From Kibdelosporangium banguiense (GTDB lineage Bacteria > Actinomycetota > Actinomycetes > Mycobacteriales > Pseudonocardiaceae), in NCBI RefSeq assembly GCF_017876405.1, contig NZ_JAGINW010000001.1:10677203-10741202 (forward strand): 64,000 nt of DNA, written 5' to 3'. Both the position numbers and the translations under genes were made by a program. Below are positions 63,717-64,000 of this stretch, piece after piece. The number at the start of each line of letters is the position of its first letter. The first letter of the stretch is position 1. The notes beneath the pieces are model-generated. The model worked only from the letters and a program-made list of their open reading frames with translations, had not been told where the DNA came from and searched no databases.

Positions 63717-64000
63717 TCAGAGAAGCCCGTCGCCCGATCGTCGCGACTTCAGCAAGGGCACCGCCGCAGGCTGCGTGGTCGCACCGACGGGCGACAGTCC
63801 ATCGAGGACAAACCCCAGGTAGCGGCGCCAGCCCTCGCTGTCCGGGGTCATGCTCCACAGCACGCTGACGAGCATGGCCATGATCCTGGGCAGGTCTCCG
63901 GGCACGAGGTCGGCTCGCAGCATGCCTGCCTGCTGGGCTCGCTGAGCGAGCCGGGTCAGCGCCTCGAAGTACGACGTGGAGAGGTCGGCGGTCAGCGAGC
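63717..64000 (-). CDS. TetR-family regulator, C-terminal part (cut by window end)
   Basis: The open minus frame enters at 64000 and stops at 63717: ADLSTSYFEALTRLAQRAQQ, AGMLRADLVPGDLPRIMAML and EGWRRYLGFVLDGLSPVG. This matches the SbtR-like C-terminal domain of TetR regulators (RAQ-AG--R-DL---D---L, W-RYL---LDGL). The DNA-binding N-terminus lies beyond the window. Confidence 0.75.
   Translation of the reverse strand, partial: SLTADLSTSYFEALTRLAQRAQQAGMLRADLVPGDLPRIMAMLVSVLWSMTPDSEGWRRYLGFVLDGLSPVGATTQPAAVPLLKSRRSGDGLL

Noticed and set aside
1..64000. CRISPR array or cas genes
   Set aside because: No regularly spaced short repeats with unique spacers and no Cas motifs were seen. The only short direct repeats (22197, 32437) have two copies each.
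1..64000. Biosynthetic gene cluster
   Set aside because: The isolated methyltransferase, glycosyltransferase and truncated carotenoid oxygenase are not accompanied by polyketide, peptide or terpene synthase genes.

Overview
The window is high-GC actinobacterial DNA. Several small families and habits point to Pseudonocardiaceae or a near relative: DUF4360 exoproteins, an AMED_5909-like small protein, DUF6247, an S-adenosyl methyltransferase of the DUF574 type, an I36-type protease inhibitor, ESX-associated small proteins, many GTG starts, and XRE and STAND regulators. The genus is inference. No core housekeeping operon, rRNA or intact tRNA is present. The layout suggests an accessory, insertion-sequence-rich region such as a chromosome arm or island.

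The dominant feature is a graveyard of insertion sequences. Four groups share one architecture: about 1.2 kb, a single ORF of about 350-360 codons, an N-terminal helix-turn-helix region and an rve-type DDE core. They differ in terminal inverted repeats. Group A has TGTACCGCTCGAAAAG, B has TGCGCTTGCCGAAAA, C has TGTGGGGTTTCAGAA-like ends, and D has GCCTGTCCTGGTCGA. Copies or fragments of A lie at 1, 16834, 25966, 29382, 30092 (variant), 43544 and 48856. B lies at 5653, 8729, 13536, 20033, 22432 (end only), 33163, 42236 and 60886. C lies at 3011 and 20295. D lies at 6184, 17012 and 21811. Only 3089-4159 (C), 6254-7324 (D) and 43609-44694 (A) look like intact transposase genes; the B copy at 60886 has a complete catalytic core but an altered C-terminus. 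Most elements sit against a truncated host gene: an IS110 transposase, adenosine deaminase, LuxR-type ATPase regulator, TPR protein, serine recombinase, ECF sigma factor, beta-propellers and carotenoid oxygenase.

Region by region. 1-14 kb: IS elements, pseudogenes, a lipoprotein (4581), secreted small proteins (7897, 11560, 12494), an ArsR-like regulator (10354) and a 200-bp inverted repeat (7506). 14-22 kb: a frameshifted alpha/beta hydrolase, two tRNA 3' remnants, MarR, a protease inhibitor and nested IS elements. 22-32 kb: a large NB-ARC/WD40 STAND protein, a broken second ArsR-like regulator, and a YCII-ECF sigma pair cut by an IS. 32-43 kb is more gene-like: an ECF sigma factor with a zinc-ribbon tail, a 408-aa protein with a nucleotide- or ParB-like HRIH motif, an HTH-ATPase-repeat protein, a DUF6247/RelE-like toxin-antitoxin-like pair and a Uma2 nuclease. 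43-49 kb: a translationally coupled pair of XRE-type proteins each ending in an NBR1-like Ig domain, divergent from a GT4 glycosyltransferase. 49-55 kb: a broken large serine recombinase and a DUF2637 protein (both typical of integrative elements), then a four-gene ESX/type VII-associated cluster. 55-64 kb: a secreted esterase (frameshifted), a beta-helix protein with an M15 peptidase, a methyltransferase, a DedA membrane protein and the end of a TetR regulator.

The best candidates for an undescribed system are the XRE/NBR1-Ig pair with its divergent glycosyltransferase (45716-48838), the ESX-associated cluster (52507-55015) and the sigma/HRIH/ATPase neighbourhood (35890-41002). All functional proposals rest on motif recognition by eye; no database search was run.
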